Source: JAPXLN01 sp033809515
Lineage (GTDB): Bacteria > Bacillota > Sulfobacillia > Fermentithermobacillales > Fermentithermobacillaceae
DNA: 64,000 bases
NCBI GenBank assembly: GCA_033809515.1
Contig: JAPXLN010000009.1
Span: forward strand, 1 to 64,000
Reading direction: 5' to 3'
Made by a program: the position numbers and the translations under genes. The notes under the pieces are model-generated. The model was not told the DNA's origin and searched no databases. It saw only the letters and a list, made by a program, of their open reading frames with translations. Positions 17,082 to 25,668 of this stretch are shown here, in pieces (within the stretch, counting starts at the first letter, position 1; every line of letters begins with the position of its first letter).

Positions 17082-17723
17082 TTGGAACAGGATGCTGTAG
17101 TACTGAAGACAAGAGATACGGGCAAAGGAGCTGCAAGAGCTTGCCGAAGAGAGGGCCTGGTCCCCGGGGTGATTTACGGTAAAGCTTTTGACCCTGTTCC
17201 TGTATCTCTTACTCAGGTAGACGTGAAAGAGTTGATGTCAGGCGGCCACATCCATAAGGTGACCGTCGAGGGATCTTCTATCGAAGGGAACGTTATGGTC
17301 AAGGATGCGTCTTATGACCCGGTAACCGGGAAGCTCATTCATTTGGACCTTCATAGAATCTCTATGACCGAGAAAGTCAAGACCGAGGTCGCTGTCAATG
17401 TAACCGGCGAAGAAGAGCTTGAGAAACAGGGACTTGTTCTGCAGAGGCAGCTCATCAGTCTGCCGGTGGAATGCCTTCCCGGAGACATTCCCGATGCCAT
17501 TACTCTTGATGTTTCGGGCCTGGAAGCCGGGCAGACGGTTACTGTGGAAGACTTGCCCGTTCCCGATGGAGTTCGCAGCCTGACCTCTCCTGAAGAGGTC
17601 ATCGTAGTGGTACTGACGCCAAGAGCTGCGGCCGAGGAAGAAGAGGAAGAAGCAGCTGAGGAGGGCACAGAGCCTGTAGAGAAAGGTCACGTTCCGGAGC
17701 AGGGCACAAGCTATTTTGACTGA
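17082..17723 (+). CDS. rplY: 50S ribosomal protein L25 / general stress protein Ctc
   Basis: Binds 5S rRNA. It has the two-domain Ctc form: an N-terminal L25 domain (GVIYGKAFDPVPVSL, HLDLHRISMTEKV) and a C-terminal TL5-like domain (VECLPGDIPDAITLDVSGL), with a glutamate-rich tail (about residues 185-205). 213 residues. TTG 17082 follows AAGGGGTGA. In B. subtilis ctc is part of the sigma-B regulon; no sigma-B promoter is seen here. Confidence 0.94.
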   Translation: MEQDAVVLKTRDTGKGAARACRREGLVPGVIYGKAFDPVPVSLTQVDVKELMSGGHIHKVTVEGSSIEGNVMVKDASYDPVTGKLIHLDLHRISMTEKVKTEVAVNVTGEEELEKQGLVLQRQLISLPVECLPGDIPDAITLDVSGLEAGQTVTVEDLPVPDGVRSLTSPEEVIVVVLTPRAAAEEEEEEAAEEGTEPVEKGHVPEQGTSYFD

Positions 17724-17763
17724 TCCGGCTTTGTGAAGGAATCGGTGGAGTGGACGCTAAGCG

Positions 17764-18363
17764 ATGAAGTGTGTGGTCGGACTCGGCAATCCGGGAAAGA
17801 GATACGCCCTAACCCGACATAACGTCGGGTATATGGTTTTGGCGCAGCTTTCGCACCGGTTTTCCTTGAGCTTTTCAGATCAGGGTTTTGCTTTCACTGC
17901 CCAGGGATTGGTTTCTGGCAGGGAATCCGGTGTCCCTGTTTTGCTGGTCCGGCCTGTTACTTTCATGAACCTCAGCGGTCAAGCCGTGTCTGCCGTTCTT
18001 CGGGAACACTCCATAGACCCTCTGAACCTACTTGTGATTCATGACGATATGGACTTGCCTTTTGGTAAAATACGGTTCAAAAGAAGGGGCAAATCGGGGG
18101 GGCACAAGGGCATAGAATCTATCATTGCCCACCTTGGCACAGGGGACTTTGCCAGGCTGAAAATCGGTGTAGGAAGGCCTGAAGACGGCGTTGACCCTGC
18201 CGATTATGTCCTGGACTCGTTCTTTGGTCATGAGTCGCACCTTCTGCCTGAGGTGCTGAGCCTTGCCGCCGATGCGGCATGTGAGTTTATTGCCCAGGGC
18301 ATGGATCAGGCCATGGAGAGGTACAACGGTAAGGACCTAATGGACAAGAGCGAGGACGGATGA
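17764..18363 (+). CDS. pth: Peptidyl-tRNA hydrolase
   Basis: Releases peptides from drop-off peptidyl-tRNA. The active-site region GLGNPGKRYALTRHNVG, with the catalytic histidine H20-like in RHNVG, is followed by RPVTFMNLSG, HDDMDLPFGK and GGHKGIESI, in family order. 199 residues. Overlaps mfd by 4 nt (ATGA). The small fin/yabK gene that lies between pth and mfd in B. subtilis is absent. Confidence 0.96.
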   Translation: MKCVVGLGNPGKRYALTRHNVGYMVLAQLSHRFSLSFSDQGFAFTAQGLVSGRESGVPVLLVRPVTFMNLSGQAVSAVLREHSIDPLNLLVIHDDMDLPFGKIRFKRRGKSGGHKGIESIIAHLGTGDFARLKIGVGRPEDGVDPADYVLDSFFGHESHLLPEVLSLAADAACEFIAQGMDQAMERYNGKDLMDKSEDG

Positions 18364-21300
18364 TGCCTCACTCCGGACTTCTTAGTCTTCTTGCAGAATC
18401 CCCTTCTCTTAAGCAGCTCCTGGCAGCGGTTTCTGCCCGCAAGACGCCGGCGCTTTTTCTAGGAGCGGGAAAGTATGCAAGAACAGCTTCAGTTGCGGCC
18501 CTTTGCCAGAGACTAAACCGTCCTGCCTTTTTGGTGCTTCCTACGCCGGAGGAGGCAGTTACGGCCAGAAGGGAACTTGCCGACCTTCTCGGTTCAGACA
18601 GAGTGATGCTGTTTCCTGCAAGGGAAGTCATGCCATTTGAAAGCAGGGGCAATGAGGAGTCTCTCTGGATGCGTATTAAGTGTCTGGCCGAGCTGGGTTC
18701 TTACAAGGATCCGCCTGCGGGGCCGTCTGCGGGGTCTCCACCTTTGCTGGTAATGCCGGTCACCGCACTTGCAAGGCGCCTGGCATCGCCTGCGACCTTT
18801 CGGGCAGGGTGCATGGCCTTCAGGGCAGGGGACCAAGCCTTGCCTGAGGAGATTCTGAGGCGCCTGGTAGACTTGGGCTACGAGAGGGCATACACAGTTG
18901 AGGGCGTAGGGCAGGTTGCTCTCAGAGGGGGCATCATGGATGTATTCCCTCCGCACGCAGAGAGCCCTTTCCGTGTTGAGTTCGCCTTTGATGAAGTTGA
19001 CTCTATCAGGACCTTCGACCCGCAAACCCAGACCTCAGTATCTTTGGTTGAAGAGGTCTTCCTGACCCCTGCTTCCGACTGGCTGGAAGGTGATCCCTTT
19101 ACCATTTTCGACTACGCACCTCAGGATAGGTTCATTGTTGTGGAAGGCCTTGAACGGTGTATAGATGTGGTTCAGGAGTTTGAGCGAACCGGCCACGAAG
19201 TCGCTTCGGCAAGGCTGGTTGCAGGCACCATGCGAGCCGGCGAAGAGGCGGTGTACATACCGTCCTGGCACACAGCAGACTCCCTGAATCACGCAGATGC
19301 TGTTTTCGAATTGGTGCTTCGCAGCCACGAAGGAGTCAAGTTTCAGGAAGTCATAGAGTCAGATACTTCAGTGCAGGTAGGGTTTGCAGGCCGGTTGGCC
19401 GGCCTCGTAGACGAATTGCAGGACATGGTCGCCAGGGCAAGGCGGGTTGTAATCCTGACAGGTAACAAGGACAGGCTGACCACATTGTACAGGGAACTGG
19501 ACCGTCACGATATTCCATTGGTCACCTGTGACTCAGTAGACGAAGTCCCCGTTCCGGGTGCTGTTACCCTGTCTGTAGGCATCGGCGAAAGCGGGTTCAA
19601 CGCCGATGCAGTTCAACTGTCGCTTTTCACCGAAGCTGAGATCTTCGGACGTCCCCTGGTCAGGCGTAGGCCCAGGAAGAAGTCTGGTGTGCCCCTTGAC
19701 TGGCGGGATCTGACCACCGGCGACTACGTGGTACACGCCAATCATGGCATAGGAAAGTTCATGGGTCTGAAGACCATGACCGTCAACGGAGCGACCAGGG
19801 ACTACCTTCATATTAAGTATGCGGGCAGCGATGCTCTCTATGTTCCTACCGACCAGGTAGACCTGGTAGAGAAGTATGTTGGCCCGGAAGGTCACGTGCC
19901 CCAGCTCCAGCGACTTGGTTCCGGGGATTGGCAGCGCACTAAGAGCAGAGTCAAAAAGTCAGTGGAGGATATGGCCCGTAAACTCCTGATGCTTGAAGCT
20001 TCCAGGAAAGCAAGGAAGGGACATGCTTTCTGCCGGGATTCGGCATGGCAGAGGCAGTTTGAAGAAGCTTTTGAGTACGAAGATACAGAAGACCAGGCCC
20101 GGGCCACTGAAGAGATTAAGTCTGACATGGAAGAAAGCGTACCCATGGATAGGCTTCTTTGCGGAGATGTGGGGTACGGCAAGACCGAAGTTGCCATGCG
20201 ATGTGCCTTCAAGGCGGTCATGGACTCCAAGCAGGTTTGCATACTGGTACCCACAACTATACTGGCTGAGCAGCATTACACCACTTTTACCAGGCGTTTT
20301 ACCGATTATCCGGTTTCCGTTGAGGTTCTTTCGAGGTTTCGAACTCGCGCTGAGCAAAAGCGCATTCTGAAAGACCTTGAGCTTGGTGCCGTTGACATAG
20401 TCATCGGAACCCACCGTCTCCTGAGCAAGGATGTGAAGATTAAGGACCTGGGTCTTCTGATCATTGACGAAGAGCACCGTTTTGGGGTTGCGCAGAAAGA
20501 GCGGCTCAAGGAACTCTCCCAAACATGCGATGTGCTTACTTTGACCGCCACTCCTATTCCAAGGACCCTCAATATGGCCCTTTCAGGGATTCGGGATATA
20601 AGCGTCATAGAAACGCCTCCTGAGGGGCGGTTTCCGGTTGAGACCTATGTGGTTCCGGAGAACCCCGGGTTGATAGCTCAAGCTATCAGGAGAGAGATCA
20701 GGCGAGGCGGGCAGGTGTTCTACGTCTACAACCGGGTGCGGACCATGGCCCGGGTATGCCAGAAGGTGCAGTCTCTGGTACCGGAAGCGCGAATAGCTGT
20801 GGGACACGGAAAAATGAGTGAGCAGGAATTGTCCCGGACCATGCAAGACTTCCTGCAGGGAGGATACGATGTCCTCATATCGACTACTATCATCGAATCA
20901 GGGCTGGACCTTCCCAACGTTAACACGCTCATTGTGGAGGATGCCGACAAACTGGGGCTGGCCCAGCTGTATCAGCTCCGCGGCAGGGTAGGGCGCTCAA
21001 GTAGAATTGCGTATGCCTACTTTACGTATCGTCACACAAGATCGCTGAGCGTGGCCGCAGAAGAGCGGCTGGACGCTTTGCGGGATTTCAGTGACATGGG
21101 TTCAGGGTTCAAGCTTGCCATGAGAGATATGCAGATACGCGGTGCCGGGAACTTGCTAGGAAGCGAACAGCATGGTTTTCTGGTTCTTGTAGGCTATGAC
21201 ATGTACCTGAACCTCCTGGAGAAGGCTGTAAGGTCCCTAAAGGGCCTTAAGGACGATGTGGCCGAAAGAATTCAGACATCCGTTGAGATTCCCTGTGAAG

Positions 21301-21731
21301 CTTACCTGCCCGAGGATTACATCCTAAGCCCCAAGGAGCGCTTTTCTAACTATAAGAAAATAGCTGCAGCTGCCGATGAAGATACGCTTGAGGACATCAA
21401 AGACGAGCTGGAGGACAGGTACGGTCCCCTGCCTGCCTGCGCAGAGAATCTGATGAAGGTGGCTCATTTGCGGGTCCTTGCAGGAGGAATGGGGATCACC
21501 CAGGTGACTCTGGTTCAATCTGACCTGGTGCTTCAAAGAGAACACCTTAGGTTTAAGGTGGAGGTTCCGGATCTTTTTCCTTCTGAACACTTGCCAAAGG
21601 CAGCTTCTGTCTTTCCAGGGTTGGACATAGACCACAGGATGAATACAATCTCCCTAACACTCCCCAGGTCGGACTCATCCCCCATTGACTACGGCATTGC
21701 CTTCGCTAAACACATATCCCTGCGTGAATAA
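18360..21731 (+). CDS. mfd: Transcription-repair coupling factor
   Basis: Removes stalled RNA polymerase and recruits UvrA. Domain order: UvrB-like N-terminal region (to about 360), CarD-like RNA polymerase interaction domain (LTTGDYVVHANHGIGKFMGL, about 455-520), helicase domains with Walker A CGDVGYGKTEVA (about 600) and DEEHRFG (about 700), and a C-terminal TRCF domain. 1123 residues, slightly shorter than B. subtilis Mfd. Starts at ATG 18360 or 18363 overlapping the pth stop. The stop codon overlaps a possible promoter of spoVT. Confidence 0.96.
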   Translation: MMPHSGLLSLLAESPSLKQLLAAVSARKTPALFLGAGKYARTASVAALCQRLNRPAFLVLPTPEEAVTARRELADLLGSDRVMLFPAREVMPFESRGNEESLWMRIKCLAELGSYKDPPAGPSAGSPPLLVMPVTALARRLASPATFRAGCMAFRAGDQALPEEILRRLVDLGYERAYTVEGVGQVALRGGIMDVFPPHAESPFRVEFAFDEVDSIRTFDPQTQTSVSLVEEVFLTPASDWLEGDPFTIFDYAPQDRFIVVEGLERCIDVVQEFERTGHEVASARLVAGTMRAGEEAVYIPSWHTADSLNHADAVFELVLRSHEGVKFQEVIESDTSVQVGFAGRLAGLVDELQDMVARARRVVILTGNKDRLTTLYRELDRHDIPLVTCDSVDEVPVPGAVTLSVGIGESGFNADAVQLSLFTEAEIFGRPLVRRRPRKKSGVPLDWRDLTTGDYVVHANHGIGKFMGLKTMTVNGATRDYLHIKYAGSDALYVPTDQVDLVEKYVGPEGHVPQLQRLGSGDWQRTKSRVKKSVEDMARKLLMLEASRKARKGHAFCRDSAWQRQFEEAFEYEDTEDQARATEEIKSDMEESVPMDRLLCGDVGYGKTEVAMRCAFKAVMDSKQVCILVPTTILAEQHYTTFTRRFTDYPVSVEVLSRFRTRAEQKRILKDLELGAVDIVIGTHRLLSKDVKIKDLGLLIIDEEHRFGVAQKERLKELSQTCDVLTLTATPIPRTLNMALSGIRDISVIETPPEGRFPVETYVVPENPGLIAQAIRREIRRGGQVFYVYNRVRTMARVCQKVQSLVPEARIAVGHGKMSEQELSRTMQDFLQGGYDVLISTTIIESGLDLPNVNTLIVEDADKLGLAQLYQLRGRVGRSSRIAYAYFTYRHTRSLSVAAEERLDALRDFSDMGSGFKLAMRDMQIRGAGNLLGSEQHGFLVLVGYDMYLNLLEKAVRSLKGLKDDVAERIQTSVEIPCEAYLPEDYILSPKERFSNYKKIAAAADEDTLEDIKDELEDRYGPLPACAENLMKVAHLRVLAGGMGITQVTLVQSDLVLQREHLRFKVEVPDLFPSEHLPKAASVFPGLDIDHRMNTISLTLPRSDSSPIDYGIAFAKHISLRE

Positions 21732-21755
21732 CCGTCCCAAAACGCCTATATACTA
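21725..21755 (+). promoter_or_regulatory. Candidate sigma-G/sigma-F promoter of spoVT
   Basis: TGAATA (21725-21730) overlaps the mfd stop codon and is followed after 18 nt by TATACTA (21749-21755). This resembles the forespore consensus (TGnATA / CATnnTA) with one -10 mismatch. B. subtilis spoVT is transcribed by sigma-G. Confidence 0.4.
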
Positions 21756-21796
21756 ACAAAAGACAGGTAGGAGACTTGTCGGAGGGTGGTGAACAC

Positions 21797-22357
21797 GTGA
21801 AGGCGACAGGAATAGTGCGGAGAATAGACGATCTAGGGCGTGTTGTTATCCCAAAGGAAATCAGGCGGACTCTGAGGATAAGGGAAGGCGACCCCCTGGA
21901 GATTTTCGTGGATCGCGACGGCGAGGTTATCCTTAAGAAATACTCGCCCATTGGCGAACTGGGGGATTTTGCTAAAGAGTATACAGACTCCCTGGCTGAG
22001 GCAACGGGGCATATTGCTATGATAGCTGACCGGGACAATGTAATCGCAGTATCGGGCGCTCCCAAAAAGGAATTCATGAATAAGCGGATCTCCCCGGCTA
22101 TAGAACGGATCATGGAGGACAGGAAGCCTGTGTTGATCACCCGTCCAGGAGAGGACCGCTACTGCAAGGAGTGCATTACCGACGACGAAGGTGGATGCAA
22201 GTTTACTTCAGAGGTTGTTGCCCCGATCATCGCTGAAGGGGATCCGATTGGCGCTGTTATCATTTGCACGAGAGAGCCTACGGAGATTGTGGGCGAGCTT
22301 GAGCTGAAGTTGGCCGAGACGGCGGCAGGATTCCTTGCCAAGCAAATGGAAGAGTAG
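21797..22357 (+). CDS. spoVT: Stage V sporulation protein T
   Basis: Forespore transcription regulator modulating the sigma-G regulon. The N-terminal AbrB-like DNA-binding domain (KATGIVRRIDDLGRVVIPKE, residues 2-21) is followed by a C-terminal GAF-like domain (about 60-180). Start GTG 21797 matches the MKATGIVRRIDDLGR start of B. subtilis; GGAGGGTGG lies upstream. 186 residues. Two AbrB-type DNA-binding proteins (this and abrB) therefore occur in this window. Confidence 0.96.
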   Translation: MKATGIVRRIDDLGRVVIPKEIRRTLRIREGDPLEIFVDRDGEVILKKYSPIGELGDFAKEYTDSLAEATGHIAMIADRDNVIAVSGAPKKEFMNKRISPAIERIMEDRKPVLITRPGEDRYCKECITDDEGGCKFTSEVVAPIIAEGDPIGAVIICTREPTEIVGELELKLAETAAGFLAKQMEE

Positions 22358-22386
22358 CGGGCAAAGAATAAGAACCCCAGGGAAAG

Positions 22387-22422
22387 GAAGGTGGCCCAGG
22401 AGCCACCTTCGTTTATGTTTTC
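22387..22422 (+). terminator. Probable terminator after spoVT
   Basis: GAAGGTGGC (22387-22395) pairs with GCCACCTTC (22402-22410) around a 6-nt loop, followed by GTTTATGTTTTC, an interrupted T-run. Confidence 0.65.
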
Positions 22423-22460
22423 AGTGCTATCGTAGTGGGAGAACGCTCTCACAATGAGAA

Positions 22461-22508
22461 GGGTATGACGAGAGGGTATGACGAGAGGGTATGACGAGAG
22501 GGTATGAG
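22461..22508 (+). repeat. Tandem 13-bp repeat before the yabM-like gene
   Basis: Three perfect copies of GGGTATGACGAGA (22461-22473, 22474-22486, 22487-22499) and a partial fourth (22500-22508). Each copy carries an ATG. Minimal open frames from the copies end in TGA that overlaps another ATG, the last one overlapping the start of the flippase gene at 22514 (stop 22515-22517). GAGAGGG (22497-22503) in the array is also the best Shine-Dalgarno sequence for that gene. Confidence 0.9.
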
Positions 22509-22513
22509 AAACT

Positions 22514-24124
22514 ATGAGAGGGCAGGATTCGAGATTCCTAAAAGGCGCCTTTACACTTACGGTAGCCGGCTTGCTTGTGAAGGTAATGGGGGCTCTTTAC
22601 AGGATCCCTCTGTATTCAATTCTGGGAAGCGAGGGCATGGGGCTTTTCCAGATGGCTTACCCTATTTACTCCATACTTTTCACAGTGTCGTCGGCTGGGC
22701 TCAACGTTGCCATTTCCAAGGCCGTTGCAGAGCGTTGGGCCTTAGGCAGAAGGCGGGATGCCCGGCGAGCCTTTGCATGCTCCTTTGTTCTTGCTGCGGT
22801 TCTAGGCGCTCTGGGCTGGGCGCTTCTCTATTCTCTTTCCGGAACCATTGCAGCGGGGATGGGCAAGGATCCCAGGGCTGCACTGTCGGTGGCAGCTATT
22901 TCTCCGGCGGTTCTTGTGGCGGCATTGCTTTCCGCGTTGCGAGGGTGGTTTCAGGGCATTGAGGAAATGACGGTCCCTGCCATATCACAGGTTCTTGAGC
23001 AGCTGGGCAAGATCCTCACTACATTGACGCTGGCCTCATTTTTCATGGCAAAGGGAATAGAGTATGCAGCGGCTGGAGCTACGTTCGGGGCCGTTGCCGG
23101 AGCTTTCGTGGCAGTTGTGTTTACCGGCGGAGCTTACCTGGTTCAGAAACGTCACTGGGCTCATTCAGCGAGACAGGATTTCGCAAGGGAAGACTCCGGC
23201 AGGGGGAAACGAGAGTCCTGGACGTCTATTGCCCTCAACATTGCCGCCATAGCTGTTCCCATATCTTTGGCATCGGCGGTCTTTGGGATCACCGAGCTCA
23301 TAGACCTGGGGCTGGTTCCGGGGCGCCTTCAAGCTGCAGGCTATTCCCGGGAGGAAGCTACTATGCTTTTCGGACGGCTTACCGGGGCAGCTTTTCCGCT
23401 GATCAACATTCCCACGATGTTCACCGGGGCTCTGCAGATGACGCTGGTGCCTTCGGTGACCGCCGCGTTGGCAGTCGGGGATAGGGAAAAGGTCAGAAGA
23501 CAGATTGATAAGGCTCTTTCGATTGCCCTAATGCTGGCCCTGCCTGCCGCCCTTGGGCTGTATGTCCTGTCGGAACCTATTTTGCTTTTACTTTTTCATG
23601 ACGAAGGTGTCGGGCAAATACTGCGTTCTGTGACGCCTGCAGTTTTCTTTCTCGCGCTTCAACAGGTTAGCTCTGGTATACTCCAGGGCATGGGCCGCGC
23701 CAAGGTCCCTCTTTACAGCTTGCTGTGGGCTGTAGCTGTCAAAGCTCCTCTTAGCTACATTCTTGTGGCCATACCTTCGCTTGGGGTCGTCGGGGCCGGC
23801 CTTGCCACTTCCGCTTACTTCGCTGTTGCAGCGCTTCTGAACTTAAGAGCTATAGATAAGGATCTTGGGTATTCCATCGGCGGGTTGACCCTGCTTAAGA
23901 CCGCCTTTGCCGGAGCAGTCATGGCGTTTGGCGCAGGTGGAGTCTATCGCATACTATCAAACATTATTGCCTGGGAGATGGCAACCGCTCTTGCAATTGT
24001 GGCCGGAGTCATTGTTTATGTGACCATGGTCTTCGTGCTGGGGTTGGCATCCTGGGACGATCTCCAGCTCATCCCAGGCGTTAAGCGCATTACCGGGAGA
24101 TTAACAAAAAGGAGAAAACCATAG
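22514..24124 (+). CDS. yabM: Oligosaccharide flippase-family (SpoVB/YabM-like) membrane protein
   Basis: MOP-superfamily polytopic membrane protein, probably 14 transmembrane helices over 536 residues. Opens with RFLKGAFTLTVAGLLVKVMG, typical of SpoVB/YabM proteins, and contains EGMGLFQMAYPIYSILFTV and FPLINIPTMFTGALQMTLVP. Family members flip lipid-linked wall or polysaccharide precursors. Position after spoVT and before mazG is that of B. subtilis yabM. The start at ATG 22514 is set by the coupling with the upstream repeats. Confidence 0.88.
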   Translation: MRGQDSRFLKGAFTLTVAGLLVKVMGALYRIPLYSILGSEGMGLFQMAYPIYSILFTVSSAGLNVAISKAVAERWALGRRRDARRAFACSFVLAAVLGALGWALLYSLSGTIAAGMGKDPRAALSVAAISPAVLVAALLSALRGWFQGIEEMTVPAISQVLEQLGKILTTLTLASFFMAKGIEYAAAGATFGAVAGAFVAVVFTGGAYLVQKRHWAHSARQDFAREDSGRGKRESWTSIALNIAAIAVPISLASAVFGITELIDLGLVPGRLQAAGYSREEATMLFGRLTGAAFPLINIPTMFTGALQMTLVPSVTAALAVGDREKVRRQIDKALSIALMLALPAALGLYVLSEPILLLLFHDEGVGQILRSVTPAVFFLALQQVSSGILQGMGRAKVPLYSLLWAVAVKAPLSYILVAIPSLGVVGAGLATSAYFAVAALLNLRAIDKDLGYSIGGLTLLKTAFAGAVMAFGAGGVYRILSNIIAWEMATALAIVAGVIVYVTMVFVLGLASWDDLQLIPGVKRITGRLTKRRKP

Positions 24125-24934
24125 ATGAATGAGATGCACAAGCCAGAAACTCTTGAAAGGTCATGGACTCGGTTTTTGTCTGTGGTTGCCGCTCTACGAG
24201 GCGAGAACGGTTGCCCCTGGGACAAAGAGCAGACGTACGCTTCTTTGGCCCAGTACGTCCTTGAGGAGGCATGGGAGGTTGCCGCCAGCGCCCTGGAAAA
24301 AGATGCGAATAAACTTAAGGAAGAGTTGGGAGACTTGCTCTTGGAGGTTGCCCTCTACTGTCAGATAGCGCTGGAGAGAGGTGATTTCGGCCCTCAGGAC
24401 GTCCTTGAGGGCATAACGGAGAAACTCATAAGAAGGCATCCTCACGTTTTTGCAGACCGCAAGGCTGAGAGCCCTGAGGAGGTTGAAAAGCTGTGGGCAG
24501 AGATCAAGAGAAACGAACCGGGAAGGTACAAAAAGACCCATTCACTTATGGACGAGGTTCCCAAGGGTATGCCCGCGCTCATGCAAGCTCAACGTCAGCA
24601 GTCTCTGGCAGGTCAGGTAGGCTTTGACTGGAAGGATGCGAAACCGGTGTTTCTCAAGGTTGAGGAGGAACTCAAGGAGCTGAGGGATGCATGGGATTCT
24701 GGTGTTGAAGAGGATATCAGGACCGAAACAGGTGATCTGATCTTTGCCTGTGTGAACCTCTCAAGGCATCTTGGCGTAGACGCTGAAACTGCCCTACTAG
24801 GGGCGGTAAGCAAGTTCGGTAACCGGTTCAGGCAGATTGAAAAGCGCCTGGCGAGCCATAATCTAAGCATGAAGGACATGGACATAGATGAACTGGACCG
24901 TCTATGGGAGGAGACCAAGCGGAAAGAGCCGTGA
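24125..24934 (+). CDS. mazG: Nucleoside triphosphate pyrophosphohydrolase MazG
   Basis: House-cleaning all-alpha NTP pyrophosphatase. Two MazG domains: the first with CPWDKEQTYASL and EELGDLLLEVALY (the ExxE and ExxD metal sites), the second with VEEELKELRDAW and ETGDLIFACVNL. 269 residues. In B. subtilis the gene at this place (yabN) is fused to a tetrapyrrole-methylase domain; here only the MazG half exists. Follows the flippase with no gap. Confidence 0.94.
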   Translation: MNEMHKPETLERSWTRFLSVVAALRGENGCPWDKEQTYASLAQYVLEEAWEVAASALEKDANKLKEELGDLLLEVALYCQIALERGDFGPQDVLEGITEKLIRRHPHVFADRKAESPEEVEKLWAEIKRNEPGRYKKTHSLMDEVPKGMPALMQAQRQQSLAGQVGFDWKDAKPVFLKVEEELKELRDAWDSGVEEDIRTETGDLIFACVNLSRHLGVDAETALLGAVSKFGNRFRQIEKRLASHNLSMKDMDIDELDRLWEETKRKEP

Positions 24935-24987
24935 GTCAGGGTCTGGCTGTCAGTCTCAAAGAGGGATGGCTTTCAGGAGGGAAAACA

Positions 24988-25284
24988 GTGAACAAGACGG
25001 AACTTGTAGGTAAGGTTGCTGAGAGGTCCGGAATGACAAAGAAGGATACGGAGAGATTCGTTAACACTCTCATAGACGTGGTACAGGAGGCAATTGCTAC
25101 AGGAGACACCGTTGCCATTTTGGGCTTCGGTACGTTTGTGGCCAGGGAAAGGCCTGCCCGCCAGGGACGCAATCCAAGGACAGGCGAACCCATCGATATT
25201 CCGGCCTCAAGGATACCTGTGTTCAGGCCGGGCAGAACGTTCAGGGAGTCGGTAGGATCACGTCCCGTTACCGGAGACCGTTAG
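24988..25284 (+). CDS. hup: HU-family DNA-binding protein
   Basis: Nucleoid-associated DNA-bending protein of 98 residues. NKTELVGKVAERSGMTKKD opens it and GFGTFVARERPARQGRNPRTG covers the DNA-clasping arm. GTG 24988 is the start because AGGAGG ends 7 nt before it and the protein then begins at the usual HU residue. Placed between mazG and rqcP, an arrangement found in several clostridial genomes but not in B. subtilis. Confidence 0.95.
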   Translation: MNKTELVGKVAERSGMTKKDTERFVNTLIDVVQEAIATGDTVAILGFGTFVARERPARQGRNPRTGEPIDIPASRIPVFRPGRTFRESVGSRPVTGDR

Positions 25285-25292
25285 TCGCAATT

Positions 25293-25385
25293 AATTCGGT
25301 AATAATCCGGTGGCAAATCGGTGGTAATTCAGTAGTGATTCAGTAGTAAGTCTGAGATAAGTCAGAGAATCAGTAAGTCAGAGAA
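25293..25385 (+). repeat. Degenerate 11-bp tandem repeat between HU and rqcP
   Basis: Seven consecutive 11-nt units run from 25293 to 25369 (for example AATTCAGTAGT, GATTCAGTAGT, AAGTCTGAGAT, AAGTCAGAGAA), then 5 nt and an exact repeat of the last unit (25375-25385). Most units begin with AA followed by T or GT. The period is close to one DNA helical turn. Confidence 0.8.
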
Positions 25386-25404
25386 TTGGGAGAGGTGTTT
25401 GGCG

Positions 25405-25665
25405 GTGCGGCTGGATAAGTACTTGAAGGTAAGCAGGGTTGTAAAACGGAGAACCATAGCTCAGACTCTGTGCCTGGGCGGGCATGTGAAGAAAAACGGC
25501 CGCACTGCCAAACCTGCAGCTAACGTTGAGATAGGAGACGTTATCCAGGTTGATTTCGGAGCGAGGACCGTTTCTTTACGGGTTGTCAAACTAGAGGAAA
25601 ACGCCGGCAAACAAGCAGCCGGCGGGATGTATGAGATTATCTCGGAAAACGCAGTTGCGCGCTGA
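25405..25665 (+). CDS. rqcP: S4-domain RNA-binding protein RqcP (YabO)
   Basis: Small S4-domain protein that in B. subtilis binds stalled 50S-peptidyl-tRNA and supports alanine tailing with RqcH. RLDKYLKVSRVVKRRTIAQ matches the known N-terminus. GTG 25405 is chosen, with GAGAGG 9 nt upstream; a TTG at 25399 is too close. 86 residues. Its stop lies 3 nt from the stop of the convergent divIC gene, so the usual downstream neighbours yabP and yabQ are displaced. Confidence 0.92.
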   Translation: MRLDKYLKVSRVVKRRTIAQTLCLGGHVKKNGRTAKPAANVEIGDVIQVDFGARTVSLRVVKLEENAGKQAAGGMYEIISENAVAR

Positions 25666-25668
25666 CTC

